From Spongorhabdus nitratireducens (GTDB taxonomy: Bacteria > Pseudomonadota > Gammaproteobacteria > Pseudomonadales > Endozoicomonadaceae): a stretch of DNA of 64,000 nt. The stretch lies in the NCBI GenBank assembly GCA_947387575.1, contig CANDOC010000002.1, positions 312,501 through 376,500 on the forward strand. The letters run 5' to 3'. Every line of letters starts with the position of its first letter. The stretch's first letter is position 1. The position numbers were made by a program, and so were the translations under genes. The notes below the pieces were generated by a model. That model ran no database searches. It was given only the letters and a program-made list of their open reading frames with translations, and was not told where the DNA came from. Positions 20,021 to 28,321 of the stretch are shown here, one piece after another.

Positions 20021-20377
20021 TCAGGCGACTTCCAGTCCCGGCAGGTTTTCCCAGCGATCGTGTTCTTCGGGTTGGAGTAATTCATGCAGCTCGCGACTCA
20101 GCTCGTTTTTTTCCGGTGCTGAATCGGGCTTGTGTACCAACACACCCAGCCTGTGGAGCTCATCAGTCAATAGCTGAAAAACTTCACGCCATTCACCGCC
20201 CGCCATCTCCAGATGATGAAAGTTTCCGGTGCCGGAACGAATATCGAATCCAGCACGAATGCCTTCTTCCGGATGCTCGGGATCAGTGACAAAGGTCATA
20301 TCGAGTTCAGCCGCAAATACATCATCAAGGTGGCTGAATATTCTGCAATTAACAGGATCGAGTATTTTTTGGGACAT
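20021..20377 (-). CDS. Conserved-looking hypothetical protein, 118 aa
   Basis: I do not recognise this family. The start is placed at ATG 20377 (MSQKILDPVNCRIFSHL) because a GGGAG ribosome-binding site lies about 8 bases upstream; the open frame extends 14 codons further. The protein is acidic, cytosolic (no signal or membrane segment), with a beta-like first half and a helical C-terminal half (REVFQLLTDELHRLGVLV, ELSRELHELLQPEEHDRW). It sits between the acyl-CoA ligase and ligB genes on the same strand, with wide gaps on both sides. No function is inferred. Confidence 0.65.
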   Translation of the reverse strand: MSQKILDPVNCRIFSHLDDVFAAELDMTFVTDPEHPEEGIRAGFDIRSGTGNFHHLEMAGGEWREVFQLLTDELHRLGVLVHKPDSAPEKNELSRELHELLQPEEHDRWENLPGLEVA

Positions 20378-20487
20378 ATTCACAACTCCCGGCGCCATAA
20401 TCAGCGCTGATAGGCACATCTACAGGCGATTACATACTGCGCCCTCATCATACCAAGAAGGAGGTGAATTACCGAATTTTTTACGTT

Positions 20488-22179
20488 TTACAGGCGTTTA
20501 AGCAGCAGCCTGACTTCGGGCAAAGTGAGCCAATGCTTTACCCCTCGGGCAACCCCGGCGTTTAACCCGGCAAGCTTGAGATCATCGATAGATGCCTGCT
20601 GCAGTTGTTCCCAACTTTTCACTTTTTGAGCCAGCTGCTTTGCCTTCATCCATCCGATTCCGGGTATTCCCGCTATAAGCAAACGACGATCAAAAGATAG
20701 TTCGGAACTTGCCTTGATCTGGCCTGCCAATACAGAGGCTCTGGCTTTCGTAATTGCAGGCAGAGACTCAAGCACTTCTGTATCAAGCAGCATAATGTGA
20801 TGCAGCTGCCTGATTTCGCCTTGCTGTACCAGCAACTGCAGCTGTTTCTCTCCCAATCCTGAAAGTTTCATCTGGCGGGTTATCCACAGCAATCTGGCTG
20901 TAAACTGTTGCTCACAGTCTGTGGATAAGGTCATACAGGAAAATGCATCATACTTTTTCAGTTTGTCCACAGAGGCAAATCGCTTACGCTCAGGGGGTCG
21001 CCACAGTACATTCAACAGTACCGGGTTGGCCTGCCCCTTGAAGCTGATACTGACCAGGTCGCCTGCTGCCAAATCTCGTTGCTGTAGCGCTTTTATACTT
21101 CCCACTGAAACCCGGCTAACTTCAATATCGTCAAACCTGACCGGTTCCAGCTCCAGTACAAAAGCAGCCCTGCCACTGCGTCCAATTCGCCATGAGACAG
21201 CTCTGACAGTTGTTACTTTTTCTGCCGCAGGAAATTTCCACGCAGCGGCCCAGCCAGGTATCTGCAGGGAACCTTTTAAACGATTAATGGAAGCGTGACT
21301 TGCGGCCTTCAGAACTATCCCATCCATCAAGAATGGATGTTCAGAACCCTGTTGATATGTCTGCCGTAGTGAATTCACTTCAGCCATATTGTTGGCAATA
21401 TGAGTATGTTGTTTTGGCAGGGAGAACCCCCAAGTACTGAAAGTTTCATTATCATCCAGCAGACTTTTGTGGATACTGTTTGTCCAATACCATGGAAAGA
21501 AGTTCAGCTGTGCCAGTGCTTTTTCAGCCACACTATCTTTCTGCAGCAGCGCGGCTGTGTAATGTCTGGCGGATGCATACCCTTCCGGCTTGCTGTTTTG
21601 ATTACCGGTATGCCAGAAGAGCTCACCATGAATGATTGCTCGGGTTTTGAAAGGTATACGGGCAGGAATTGCTGGTACTGACTTTATTCTGGCAAGGACA
21701 TCTTCTCCGGTTTCGCCATCACCCCGGGTTGTCGCTGCAACCAGATAGCTATCCACATAAACCAGTTCGAGAGCCACACCATCTATTTTGGGCTGTACCA
21801 GAAGCGTGTCTCCAATACCACGAACACGCTTTACAAAAGCCGCTGCCTCGGACTCTGACTGCAGCTTCCTTAAACTTCCCATATACACAGCGTGCTGCTG
21901 GCGGTGACCCAATACCGGTGGCTGCAGAATATTGTCATAGGTTTGATGCAAGCAGTCCTGCAGACGTTTCAACTCTTGCTCAAGTGCATCATATTCAGCA
22001 TCACTGATAATGGTGTCAGCCTGAACATAATAACGGTAATTATGTTCTCGCAGGGTCTGCTCCAGCGAATGGATTCGCTGTTCAATCCTGTCCTCACAAT
22101 GGCTCACCGAGCTGTTGGCAACAGCGTTTACCGGAGCTAACAAGCAACAAAAAAACGGAAGAAATTTTAATCTGATCAT
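20488..22179 (-). CDS. ligB: NAD-dependent DNA ligase LigB, with signal peptide
   Basis: 563-aa protein of the LigB (YicF) type. The ligase-adenylation motif KxDG is present (VQPKIDGVALELVY, about residue 131), with RGDGETGED, HGELFW and DGIVLKAA as further nucleotidyltransferase blocks, an OB-fold and a helix-hairpin-helix tail (IAGIPGIGWMKAKQLAQ). It lacks the zinc finger and BRCT domain of LigA, as LigB does. The N-terminus (MIRLKFLPFFCCLLAPVNAVA) looks like a Sec signal peptide, also seen in E. coli LigB, which is odd for a DNA ligase. The start at 22179 gives a length almost equal to E. coli LigB (560). The open frame continues into the adjacent palindromic element and should not be annotated that far; ATG 22197 is an alternative. 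Confidence 0.9.
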   Translation of the reverse strand: MIRLKFLPFFCCLLAPVNAVANSSVSHCEDRIEQRIHSLEQTLREHNYRYYVQADTIISDAEYDALEQELKRLQDCLHQTYDNILQPPVLGHRQQHAVYMGSLRKLQSESEAAAFVKRVRGIGDTLLVQPKIDGVALELVYVDSYLVAATTRGDGETGEDVLARIKSVPAIPARIPFKTRAIIHGELFWHTGNQNSKPEGYASARHYTAALLQKDSVAEKALAQLNFFPWYWTNSIHKSLLDDNETFSTWGFSLPKQHTHIANNMAEVNSLRQTYQQGSEHPFLMDGIVLKAASHASINRLKGSLQIPGWAAAWKFPAAEKVTTVRAVSWRIGRSGRAAFVLELEPVRFDDIEVSRVSVGSIKALQQRDLAAGDLVSISFKGQANPVLLNVLWRPPERKRFASVDKLKKYDAFSCMTLSTDCEQQFTARLLWITRQMKLSGLGEKQLQLLVQQGEIRQLHHIMLLDTEVLESLPAITKARASVLAGQIKASSELSFDRRLLIAGIPGIGWMKAKQLAQKVKSWEQLQQASIDDLKLAGLNAGVARGVKHWLTLPEVRLLLKRL

Positions 22180-22220
22180 GGTCAGCTTATCGGCCATTTT
22201 CAGATCAGAAAAAGTCGTGC

Positions 22221-22388
22221 CTAGGGGCTGTTGACAATTAAACATGTGACCAGTTCATCACACAAGCCCTCAGGTAAGGCGAGCGGCGCGGGGCATGGTG
22301 GTTCCATGTTCAAGCCGTTCAACGTGGCATGAGGGCTTGTGTGATGAACCCGAAGGGTTCCCCATGTTTAATTGTCAACAGCCCCTAG
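22221..22388. mobile_element. 168-bp MITE-like palindromic element, 26-bp perfect terminal inverted repeats
   Basis: The arms at 22221-22246 and 22363-22388 are perfect 26-base complements. They begin CTAGGGGCTGTTGACA and end in the mirror image. A second perfect 19-bp inverted pair lies inside (22254-22272 and 22330-22348), and a small GAACCC-GAA-GGGTTC hairpin sits at 22346-22360. No open frame encodes a transposase. Size, symmetry and the CTAG at both ends (possible target duplication) fit a miniature inverted-repeat transposable element mobilised in trans. It lies between ligB and the Lrp-type gene and supplies the latter's stop codon. I see no second copy in the window. Confidence 0.8.
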
Positions 22389-22858
22389 CGCAAATGATGC
22401 AGCGGAATACCATTTCGTTTTACCGGCTGACTTAAAACAAAGCTGGAATGAACCCCGCTGACACCTGGAATAGCTGTCAGTTTTTTCAGCAAAAAATCCT
22501 GATAGTTCTTCATATCAGAAACCAGCACTTTCAACATATAGTCTGCTGACTGTCCGGTAATCAGATTACATTCCAGCACTTCTGGATATCCTTCCACCGC
22601 AGTTTCAAACGTCTCAAAGCGATCCGGTATATGTTTGTCCATACTGATATGAATAAGAACCAGTAATTTCAGCCCCAACAGATCCGGATCAAGCAGCACC
22701 GCTCTACCTGCGATAACCCCCTGCTCTTCAAGCTGCTTCACTCTTCTCAGGCAGGGTGACGGCGTCAAACCGATTCTGTCTGCCAGTTCCTGATTATTGA
22801 TATATGCGTCTTTCTGGAGCTCTTCGAGTATCCGTATATCGTATCGATCAAGGGGCAT
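22385..22858 (-). CDS. Lrp/AsnC-family transcriptional regulator
   Basis: 157-aa regulator with an N-terminal winged helix-turn-helix (DRYDIRILEELQ...NNQELADRIGLTPSPCLRRVKQLEEQGVI) and a C-terminal RAM ligand-binding domain (LLVLIHISM... ECNLITGQSADYMLKV). Such proteins sense amino acids. ATG 22858 (MPLDRYD) is chosen; the open frame extends 22 codons upstream without family similarity. The TAG stop falls in the CTAG boundary of the palindromic element, yet the length is normal, so little or nothing is lost. It is divergent from two NSS amino-acid symporters, a likely target set (inference). Confidence 0.93.
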   Translation of the reverse strand: MPLDRYDIRILEELQKDAYINNQELADRIGLTPSPCLRRVKQLEEQGVIAGRAVLLDPDLLGLKLLVLIHISMDKHIPDRFETFETAVEGYPEVLECNLITGQSADYMLKVLVSDMKNYQDFLLKKLTAIPGVSGVHSSFVLSQPVKRNGIPLHHLR

Positions 22859-23167
22859 GATATTTACTGCTAAAAAAAACGTCCTACTTGGTAGATTATT
22901 GTTTAGCTTGTGAGTTCCCCCCAATCAATTCGCAATCATCTGCTGCGCTTAATTCCATATAATTTTTATACTGACAAACAGCCATCATCAGAAATACGGC
23001 CCATCCTGACAAGGGATCCGAAGAAGGCTGTATTTTCATGATAAACAGTCATGATCAAAACATGTTACAAAAACAAGAGCACAGAAGATCAGGGCAATTA
23101 AGTTCTGTACCTGATACACAAGGCTGATGTTAAGAGAGGACTTCCCAACTCAGGATCAGGTGATCAA
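22859..23167. other. Divergent control region, Lrp-type gene and NSS transporter
   Basis: About 310 bases without a gene, AT-rich. TATAAT occurs at 22958-22963 on the plus strand without a good -35. No hairpin of note. The region should contain both promoters and, if the Lrp-type protein controls the transporters, its binding sites; I cannot point to a clear operator. Confidence 0.5.
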
Positions 23168-24544
23168 GTGACGACACAAGAATCGAGTTCTAACAATAAG
23201 GCGGCTCCCTCGACCCAGTTCTCATCGAGACTTGGTTTTTTTCTGGCAGCTGTAGGTTCTGCTGTCGGTATTGGCAATATATGGGGCTTTCCAACCCAGA
23301 CTGCTGATAACGGTGGTGCGGCCTTTGTGCTGGTGTATCTGTGCTTTTCTTTCCTGCTGGCCTGGCCGATGCTGATTGCAGAGCTGGTCATTGGTCGCTA
23401 TGGCCGCTCAGACCCGGTTTCAACACTGGGCATGATTAACCCAAACCCGCTCCTGAAATGGTTCGGCATGTTTGTCGGGTGGTCTTCAACCATTACCGTC
23501 ATTCTGATTTACAGTTTCTATGCCATCATTGCCGGCTGGATTATCTGTTTTGGCCTGGCTCCGGTCTTCTCAATGCTTGAGCTGGATGATATTGCCAAGT
23601 CACTGACCTCATTCAGTATTGTTCCCACTTTGATAACAGCCACGTTGTTTATGATGATGGTTGCTTCCATTGTCGCCGGAGGTATCGCAGAAGGTATTGA
23701 GAAGTGGTGTGGCCGTCTGATGCCAGCACTGATTCTGCTGATGCTGGGACTGATTGGTTTCACCCTGACTCAGGATGGTGCCATGGACGGATTACGCTAT
23801 TTTCTGTTGCCGGACTTTAGCAAGATCCTGAACAAAGACCTGCTGGTCAGTGCCATGGGGCAATCTTTCTTCTCCATGTCGCTGGGTGTCGGCATTATGG
23901 TTGTTTATGGTGCCTACCTGACCAATAACAGCAACGTTCCCTTACTGGCAGCCAGTGTTGCCCTGACGGACACACTGGTGGCAATCATGGCCGGATTGTT
24001 GATCATCCCCGGAATGTTTGTTGCCCTGCACCACGGCATCGACATCTATACCGAGGAAGGTGTACTGAAAAGTGCAGACACACTGGTATTTGATGTGTTA
24101 CCAGCACTTTTCAACCAGCTAGGATCCACCGGCGTAGTGGTATCTCTGGCATTTTTTGCCTTGCTTGCAATCACTGCTCTGACGTCTGCGATATCTATTC
24201 TTGAGGTACCTGTCGCGGTGATGCAGCGCCGGCATCTGGTCCATCGCCCCCAGGGGGCCTGGTTGATAACAGTACTCACATTTATCCTGTGTTTCTGCAT
24301 GCTGCGCTGGTTCGATGTGTTGTTTGGCTTCATTGTCAGCCTGACCACCCAATATGCCATGCCCCTGCTGAGTCTTGCCGTCTGTATTTTTGCCGGATGG
24401 ATATGGTCAAGACATCACAAGCTGAGAGAACTGCAGCAGGGATATCCTGATATTGAGCACAGTCTATTCTGGAAAATATGGCCCTGGTATATCCGGATTG
24501 TCTGCCCTTCACTGGTGCTGGTTCTGATCTGGTATACCTTCTGA
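23168..24544 (+). CDS. NSS-family sodium-dependent symporter, first copy
   Basis: 458-aa inner-membrane protein of the neurotransmitter:sodium symporter (SNF) family, which takes up amino acids or similar compounds with Na+. About 11-12 helices are visible. The TM1 sodium/substrate region is GSAVGIGNIWGFPTQ followed by ADNGGAAF. The arginine that normally follows W in NIWRFP (the extracellular-gate Arg30 of LeuT) is Gly here. The start is GTG 23168 (MTTQESS). It is followed by a hairpin terminator and then a close paralogue in the same direction. The divergent Lrp-type regulator suggests amino-acid-responsive control. Confidence 0.92.
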   Translation: MTTQESSSNNKAAPSTQFSSRLGFFLAAVGSAVGIGNIWGFPTQTADNGGAAFVLVYLCFSFLLAWPMLIAELVIGRYGRSDPVSTLGMINPNPLLKWFGMFVGWSSTITVILIYSFYAIIAGWIICFGLAPVFSMLELDDIAKSLTSFSIVPTLITATLFMMMVASIVAGGIAEGIEKWCGRLMPALILLMLGLIGFTLTQDGAMDGLRYFLLPDFSKILNKDLLVSAMGQSFFSMSLGVGIMVVYGAYLTNNSNVPLLAASVALTDTLVAIMAGLLIIPGMFVALHHGIDIYTEEGVLKSADTLVFDVLPALFNQLGSTGVVVSLAFFALLAITALTSAISILEVPVAVMQRRHLVHRPQGAWLITVLTFILCFCMLRWFDVLFGFIVSLTTQYAMPLLSLAVCIFAGWIWSRHHKLRELQQGYPDIEHSLFWKIWPWYIRIVCPSLVLVLIWYTF

Positions 24545-24556
24545 TGATGGCAGTGG

Positions 24557-24583
24557 AATAGCACAAGTACGGCTTGTGCTATT
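24557..24583 (+). terminator. Hairpin between the two NSS genes
   Basis: Perfect 11-bp stem AATAGCACAAG / CTTGTGCTATT with a 5-base loop, followed by TTGTTGTT. Probably terminates or attenuates transcription between the paralogues. Confidence 0.75.
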
Positions 24584-24614
24584 TTGTTGTTAATCATTGA
24601 ACAAAGGTAAAACA

Positions 24615-26000
24615 GTGGCGGAACAGGTTTCTCTCAAAAGACCAACAACATCCGGTTCAGACTCAACTGTGCAGTTTTCGTCTCGAATCGGCTTTTTCCT
24701 TGCCGCTGTTGGTTCCGCCGTTGGTGTTGGCAATATCTGGGGATTCCCTACTCAGGCAGCTGATAACGGTGGTGGTGCGTTTGTGCTGGCCTATCTGCTG
24801 TTTTCATTTCTGCTGGCATGGCCCATGCTGACGGCAGAATTACTGGTTGGCCGTTATGGCCGTTCCGATCCGGTAGAAACGCTATCCAAACTGTCTTCAT
24901 CTCCGATTCACCGGATTCTGGGTCAGGTAACAGGCTGGGCCTCGACCCTGACCGTTATCCTGATTTACAGCTTCTACAGCATTATTGCCGGCTGGATTCT
25001 CTGCTTTGGCCTCGCGCCCGTTGCTCTGCTTCTGGGTTTCGAACAATTCAGTCAAACACTGATGTCTTTTCAGACGGTTCCGACCCTGACAGCAACGGCA
25101 TGCTTCATGTTTATGACGACCCAGGTTGTTTCCGGAGGCGTCGCAGATGGTATTGAAAAATGGTGCAGCCGCTTAATGCCGTTACTTGTGCTGCTGATGC
25201 TGGCACTGATTGGGTTCACGCTGTCACAGCCCGGTGCAATAGAGGGTCTGAAATACTTCCTGATGCCGGATTTCAGCAAACTATTTGATCACCAGTTACT
25301 GATCCATGCCCTGGGGCAATCATTCTTTTCCATGTCTCTTGGCGTTGGCGTAATGCTGGTTTATGGCGCATATCTCAGCCGAAACAGCAATGTACCACTG
25401 CTGGCAGCCGGCGTTGCCCTGACTGATACGCTGGTAGCAATACTGGCTGGTCTGTTAATTATTCCCGGGATGTTTGTGGCGCTGCATCACGGGATTGAAA
25501 TCCATACCCCGGAAGGCGCCCTTAAAAGTGCGGACACGTTGGTCTTTGATGTTTTGCCGGCTCTGTTTATCCAGTTTGGTCATTTTGGTGCACTGATTTC
25601 TGTCGCATTTTTTGCCTTGCTTGCAATCACCGCTCTGACATCATCCGTTTCAATGCTGGAAGTCCCCGTCGCCATTATTCAACGCCGGCACTGGGCTCTC
25701 AGACCCCAGAGTTCATGGCTGGTATCTATCGCAGCCTTTGCCATCAGCGTCTGCATTGTTCTCTGGCATGAACCGTTATTTGCTCTGATCGTCGGCGCAA
25801 CAACCCGTTACGCCATGCCACTACTCAGCCTTTCCGTTTGCCTGTTCACCGGCTGGGTCTGGTCGCGCCATCATAAACTGCAGGAACTTCAGCAGGGTTG
25901 CCCGAATATAGGCAGCAGCTGGTTCTGGAAAATATGGCCCTGGTATATTCGAATTGTCTGTCCCGTGCTGATACTGCTGCTGATTCTATTTACCTTCTAG
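24615..26000 (+). CDS. NSS-family sodium-dependent symporter, second copy
   Basis: 461-aa paralogue of the preceding gene, alike over its whole length (for example FFLAAVGSAVG, NIWGFPTQ, LLIIPGMFVALHHGI, SRHHKL) and clearly a tandem duplicate that has diverged mainly in the loops and late helices. It has the same Gly in place of the gate arginine (GNIWGFP). The start is placed at GTG 24615, which has an AAAGGT ribosome-binding site; the frame extends upstream to a TTG at 24597. Its stop is three bases from the stop of the convergent HAD gene. Confidence 0.92.
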   Translation: MAEQVSLKRPTTSGSDSTVQFSSRIGFFLAAVGSAVGVGNIWGFPTQAADNGGGAFVLAYLLFSFLLAWPMLTAELLVGRYGRSDPVETLSKLSSSPIHRILGQVTGWASTLTVILIYSFYSIIAGWILCFGLAPVALLLGFEQFSQTLMSFQTVPTLTATACFMFMTTQVVSGGVADGIEKWCSRLMPLLVLLMLALIGFTLSQPGAIEGLKYFLMPDFSKLFDHQLLIHALGQSFFSMSLGVGVMLVYGAYLSRNSNVPLLAAGVALTDTLVAILAGLLIIPGMFVALHHGIEIHTPEGALKSADTLVFDVLPALFIQFGHFGALISVAFFALLAITALTSSVSMLEVPVAIIQRRHWALRPQSSWLVSIAAFAISVCIVLWHEPLFALIVGATTRYAMPLLSLSVCLFTGWVWSRHHKLQELQQGCPNIGSSWFWKIWPWYIRIVCPVLILLLILFTF

Positions 26001-26003
26001 CCC

Positions 26004-26690
26004 CTAGTGATCAAGCAATGGAATGATTTCATGAAGGGAGTCACACACCGCCAGTGAGTTAACCGCAACTTCAGGTGTCACCGGCAATAATTTATCAGGT
26101 ACGACAATAGTATGACACCCGGCAGCAATCGCTGCTGCTGCACCGGTATTGGTATCTTCTACAGCAACCGTATTCTCAGGCAGTAGATCCAGCTGCTGAC
26201 AGGCCAACAGATAGCCTTCCGGATTTGGCTTGGCACAGGTGACATCATTACCCGAGACGATCACTTCAAAGTGTTGTAGCCAGTCGCTACCGGCAAAGTT
26301 GGCTTCGATAGTCTCCGGTCTTGAAGAGGTGACCAAAGCCAGCCGGAATTTTTCTCTCAAAGCATATTCCAGCAGTGCTAACGCACCATCTCGAAAAGGA
26401 ACGCCCTCGCACTTCAGATCTGCTTCAATAACAGCCATGCGGGCAAGGTAAGGGGCCGGATCAAACCCATCTCCTGCCAGCGCTGTCAGTATTTCGACAC
26501 ACTCTTCAAACCGTTGTCCGATAAAACGGCTGTAGGCTTTGTCATCCAACTGGATGCCGAATTCAGCTGCAGTCATCTGCCAGGCGTCTTTATGAATGCG
26601 TTCGCTGTCAAACAGCGTGCCATCCATATCCAGCAACAGCGCTTTTACTGAAGAGAGAGAGGATTTGTTGTTACTGATAATCTGTGTCAT
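26004..26690 (-). CDS. HAD-superfamily phosphatase (beta-phosphoglucomutase/GPH-like)
   Basis: 228-aa haloacid-dehalogenase-type hydrolase. Motif I is DMDGTLFDSE, motif II is the VTSSRPE region, motif III is KPNPEGY and motif IV is VEDTNTGAAAA, with a helical cap between motifs I and II. All catalytic residues appear intact. This subgroup dephosphorylates small sugar phosphates or 2-phosphoglycolate, but the substrate is not decided here. ATG 26690 (MTQIISNN) is preferred to the longer open frame. Divergent from the phnP gene with only 57 bases between starts. Confidence 0.88.
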   Translation of the reverse strand: MTQIISNNKSSLSSVKALLLDMDGTLFDSERIHKDAWQMTAAEFGIQLDDKAYSRFIGQRFEECVEILTALAGDGFDPAPYLARMAVIEADLKCEGVPFRDGALALLEYALREKFRLALVTSSRPETIEANFAGSDWLQHFEVIVSGNDVTCAKPNPEGYLLACQQLDLLPENTVAVEDTNTGAAAAIAAGCHTIVVPDKLLPVTPEVAVNSLAVCDSLHEIIPLLDH

Positions 26691-26747
26691 GCCTGACGTA
26701 TTTTGGTTAGAGTGAATATCTTGTTGAAACCGGATACACATTACCAG

Positions 26748-27509
26748 ATGAGTGCTGTGCCAGATATAGAGATGACCCTGACCGGCACGGCGGCAGCCGG
26801 TGGTGTTCCGTTATATGGCTGTGACTGTCCGGCTTGCCTGCGCGCAGTCAGGAACCCTGCTTACCGTCGCCGGGCCACCAGTGCCAAAGTGAAAACAAAG
26901 AGCGAGACACTGTGTATCGACTGCGGCTTGATGAACCTTGCGGAGCATTATCCACCGGGTTCACTGGATGCAATACTGCTGACCCATTTCCATGTCGATC
27001 ACGTTCAGGGACTGTTCGAGCTGCGCTGGGGCAAAGGGCAAAAGATACCGGTTTATTGCCCGAATGATCCTGCCGGCTGCGCTGATCTGCTGAAACATTC
27101 CGGTATTCTGGATTTTCGCCCAATACAACCTTTCGAACCTCTGCTTCTGAAGTCATGCACTGTAACGCCATTGCTGCTAATGCATTCACGTCCCTGCCAT
27201 GGCTATCTAATTGAACGGAGAGGCTACCGGATTGCCTATCTGACTGACACTGTTGGTTTACCTGATGAAACCTTGTTGTGGCTGACCCAACATACACCAG
27301 ATATGATGATTCTGGACTGCAGTCACCCACCATCCGAAAATAAACCTCGAAATCATAATGATCTGTCTATCGCCACAGAGATCCACCAGCAATTAGGCAT
27401 CAAGCACACGATACTTACACATATCAGCCATGATATGGATAACTGGCTGATAGCCGGCGGCCAATTGGCTGAGGGTATCGAATTGGGCCATGATGGGATG
27501 ACATTGTGA
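26748..27509 (+). CDS. phnP: PhnP-like phosphoribosyl cyclic phosphodiesterase
   Basis: 253-aa metallo-beta-lactamase-fold enzyme very similar in layout to E. coli PhnP. It has the N-terminal LTGTAAAGGVPLYGC, a CDCPAC zinc cluster, the metal motif THFHVDHVQG, the C-P lyase-type block LFELRWG, and the closing LDCSHPP and LTHISHD. PhnP opens 5-phosphoribosyl 1,2-cyclic phosphate, a product of the C-P lyase pathway. No other phn gene is in the window, so it stands alone and may serve another cyclic-phosphate clean-up role. The start at 26748 (MSAVPDIEMTLTG) is chosen; a TTG at 26703 is the frame limit and ATG 26772 is also possible. Confidence 0.9.
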   Translation: MSAVPDIEMTLTGTAAAGGVPLYGCDCPACLRAVRNPAYRRRATSAKVKTKSETLCIDCGLMNLAEHYPPGSLDAILLTHFHVDHVQGLFELRWGKGQKIPVYCPNDPAGCADLLKHSGILDFRPIQPFEPLLLKSCTVTPLLLMHSRPCHGYLIERRGYRIAYLTDTVGLPDETLLWLTQHTPDMMILDCSHPPSENKPRNHNDLSIATEIHQQLGIKHTILTHISHDMDNWLIAGGQLAEGIELGHDGMTL

Positions 27510-27599
27510 ACAGTCCCTAAGGTGAAATAACCCTGACTTCACAATAAATGTTTTGACCGCTAGCATGGGCTGCAATTATCAAAGTCAGTTTCCATCGCG

Positions 27600-28241
27600 A
27601 TGAACAGTTTCACGGAGCAAGGCACTGCAGCCTACCTTGCCAGACATTATGGCCCGATAGCAGATGGCATAACCTTGCTGTTTGGTGACCACGTTGAAGT
27701 CATCATTCATGACCTGGCAAGTCAGAGTATTGCCTATATATCCAACAATATTTCCAAACGAAAGGTAGGTGATCCAGCCCTGCTGGATGACGTCGACTTT
27801 GATGATTCGGAAAGGGTAATCGGCCCCTATCAGAAGCGTAACTGGGATGGTCGCAATATCTGTTCGGCCAGCGTGGTTCTTCGAAGCGATGACAACGCCC
27901 CCACTGGCATGATGTGTATTAATATGAGTACTGCCCACGTTGATGCTGCCATGGAAGCTTTAAGCCTGCTGTTGCCCGCCAGTAGCAAGCTGATACCTCA
28001 GCCCCAAAAGCTGTTTCATGATGACTGGCAGGAGAAGATCAACAGCTACATCCATTACTGGCTTGGAAACAAAAATCTTGTACTGGCGACATTAAACCGA
28101 ACCGACAAGCGGCAGCTGGTTGAAGCTTTGTTCAATGAAGGGGCATTTAATGGCAAAGGTGCAGCGGAATATATTGCCAATGTCATCGGCATTGGCCGGG
28201 CGACCATATTTAACTATCTGCGTGAACTGAAGAACAGATAA
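27600..28241 (+). CDS. YheO/DauR-family transcriptional regulator
   Basis: 213-aa regulator with an N-terminal PAS-like (YheO/PAS_6) domain, about residues 10-115 (GDHVEVIIHDL, NWDGRNICSASVVLR), and a C-terminal helix-turn-helix (residues 165-210, GKGAAEYIANVIGIGRATIFNYL). This is the architecture of DauR, regulator of D-arginine use in Pseudomonas aeruginosa. The neighbouring mu-crystallin-family dehydrogenase is DauB-like, which supports a role in basic amino-acid metabolism (inference). It converges on the aminotransferase gene. Confidence 0.88.
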   Translation: MNSFTEQGTAAYLARHYGPIADGITLLFGDHVEVIIHDLASQSIAYISNNISKRKVGDPALLDDVDFDDSERVIGPYQKRNWDGRNICSASVVLRSDDNAPTGMMCINMSTAHVDAAMEALSLLLPASSKLIPQPQKLFHDDWQEKINSYIHYWLGNKNLVLATLNRTDKRQLVEALFNEGAFNGKGAAEYIANVIGIGRATIFNYLRELKNR

Positions 28242-28263
28242 ACCAATATCCCCAGTGTAACTC

Positions 28264-28299
28264 TCATACCCCGAGCCACCACATAGGGTCGGGGTATGA
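28264..28299. terminator. Hairpin between convergent regulator and aminotransferase genes
   Basis: 11-bp stem TCATACCCCGA / TCGGGGTATGA around a 14-base loop. No clear T-tract; its place between two converging genes suggests a bidirectional terminator. Confidence 0.6.
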
Positions 28300-28321
28300 T
28301 GATTCAGAGTTTAAAGACCCG

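Noticed and set aside
25999-26007. AGCCCCTAG between the NSS and HAD stop codons, identical to the end of the palindromic element at 22380-22388
   Set aside because: Only nine bases match and there is no opposite arm, so a remnant of the element cannot be claimed.
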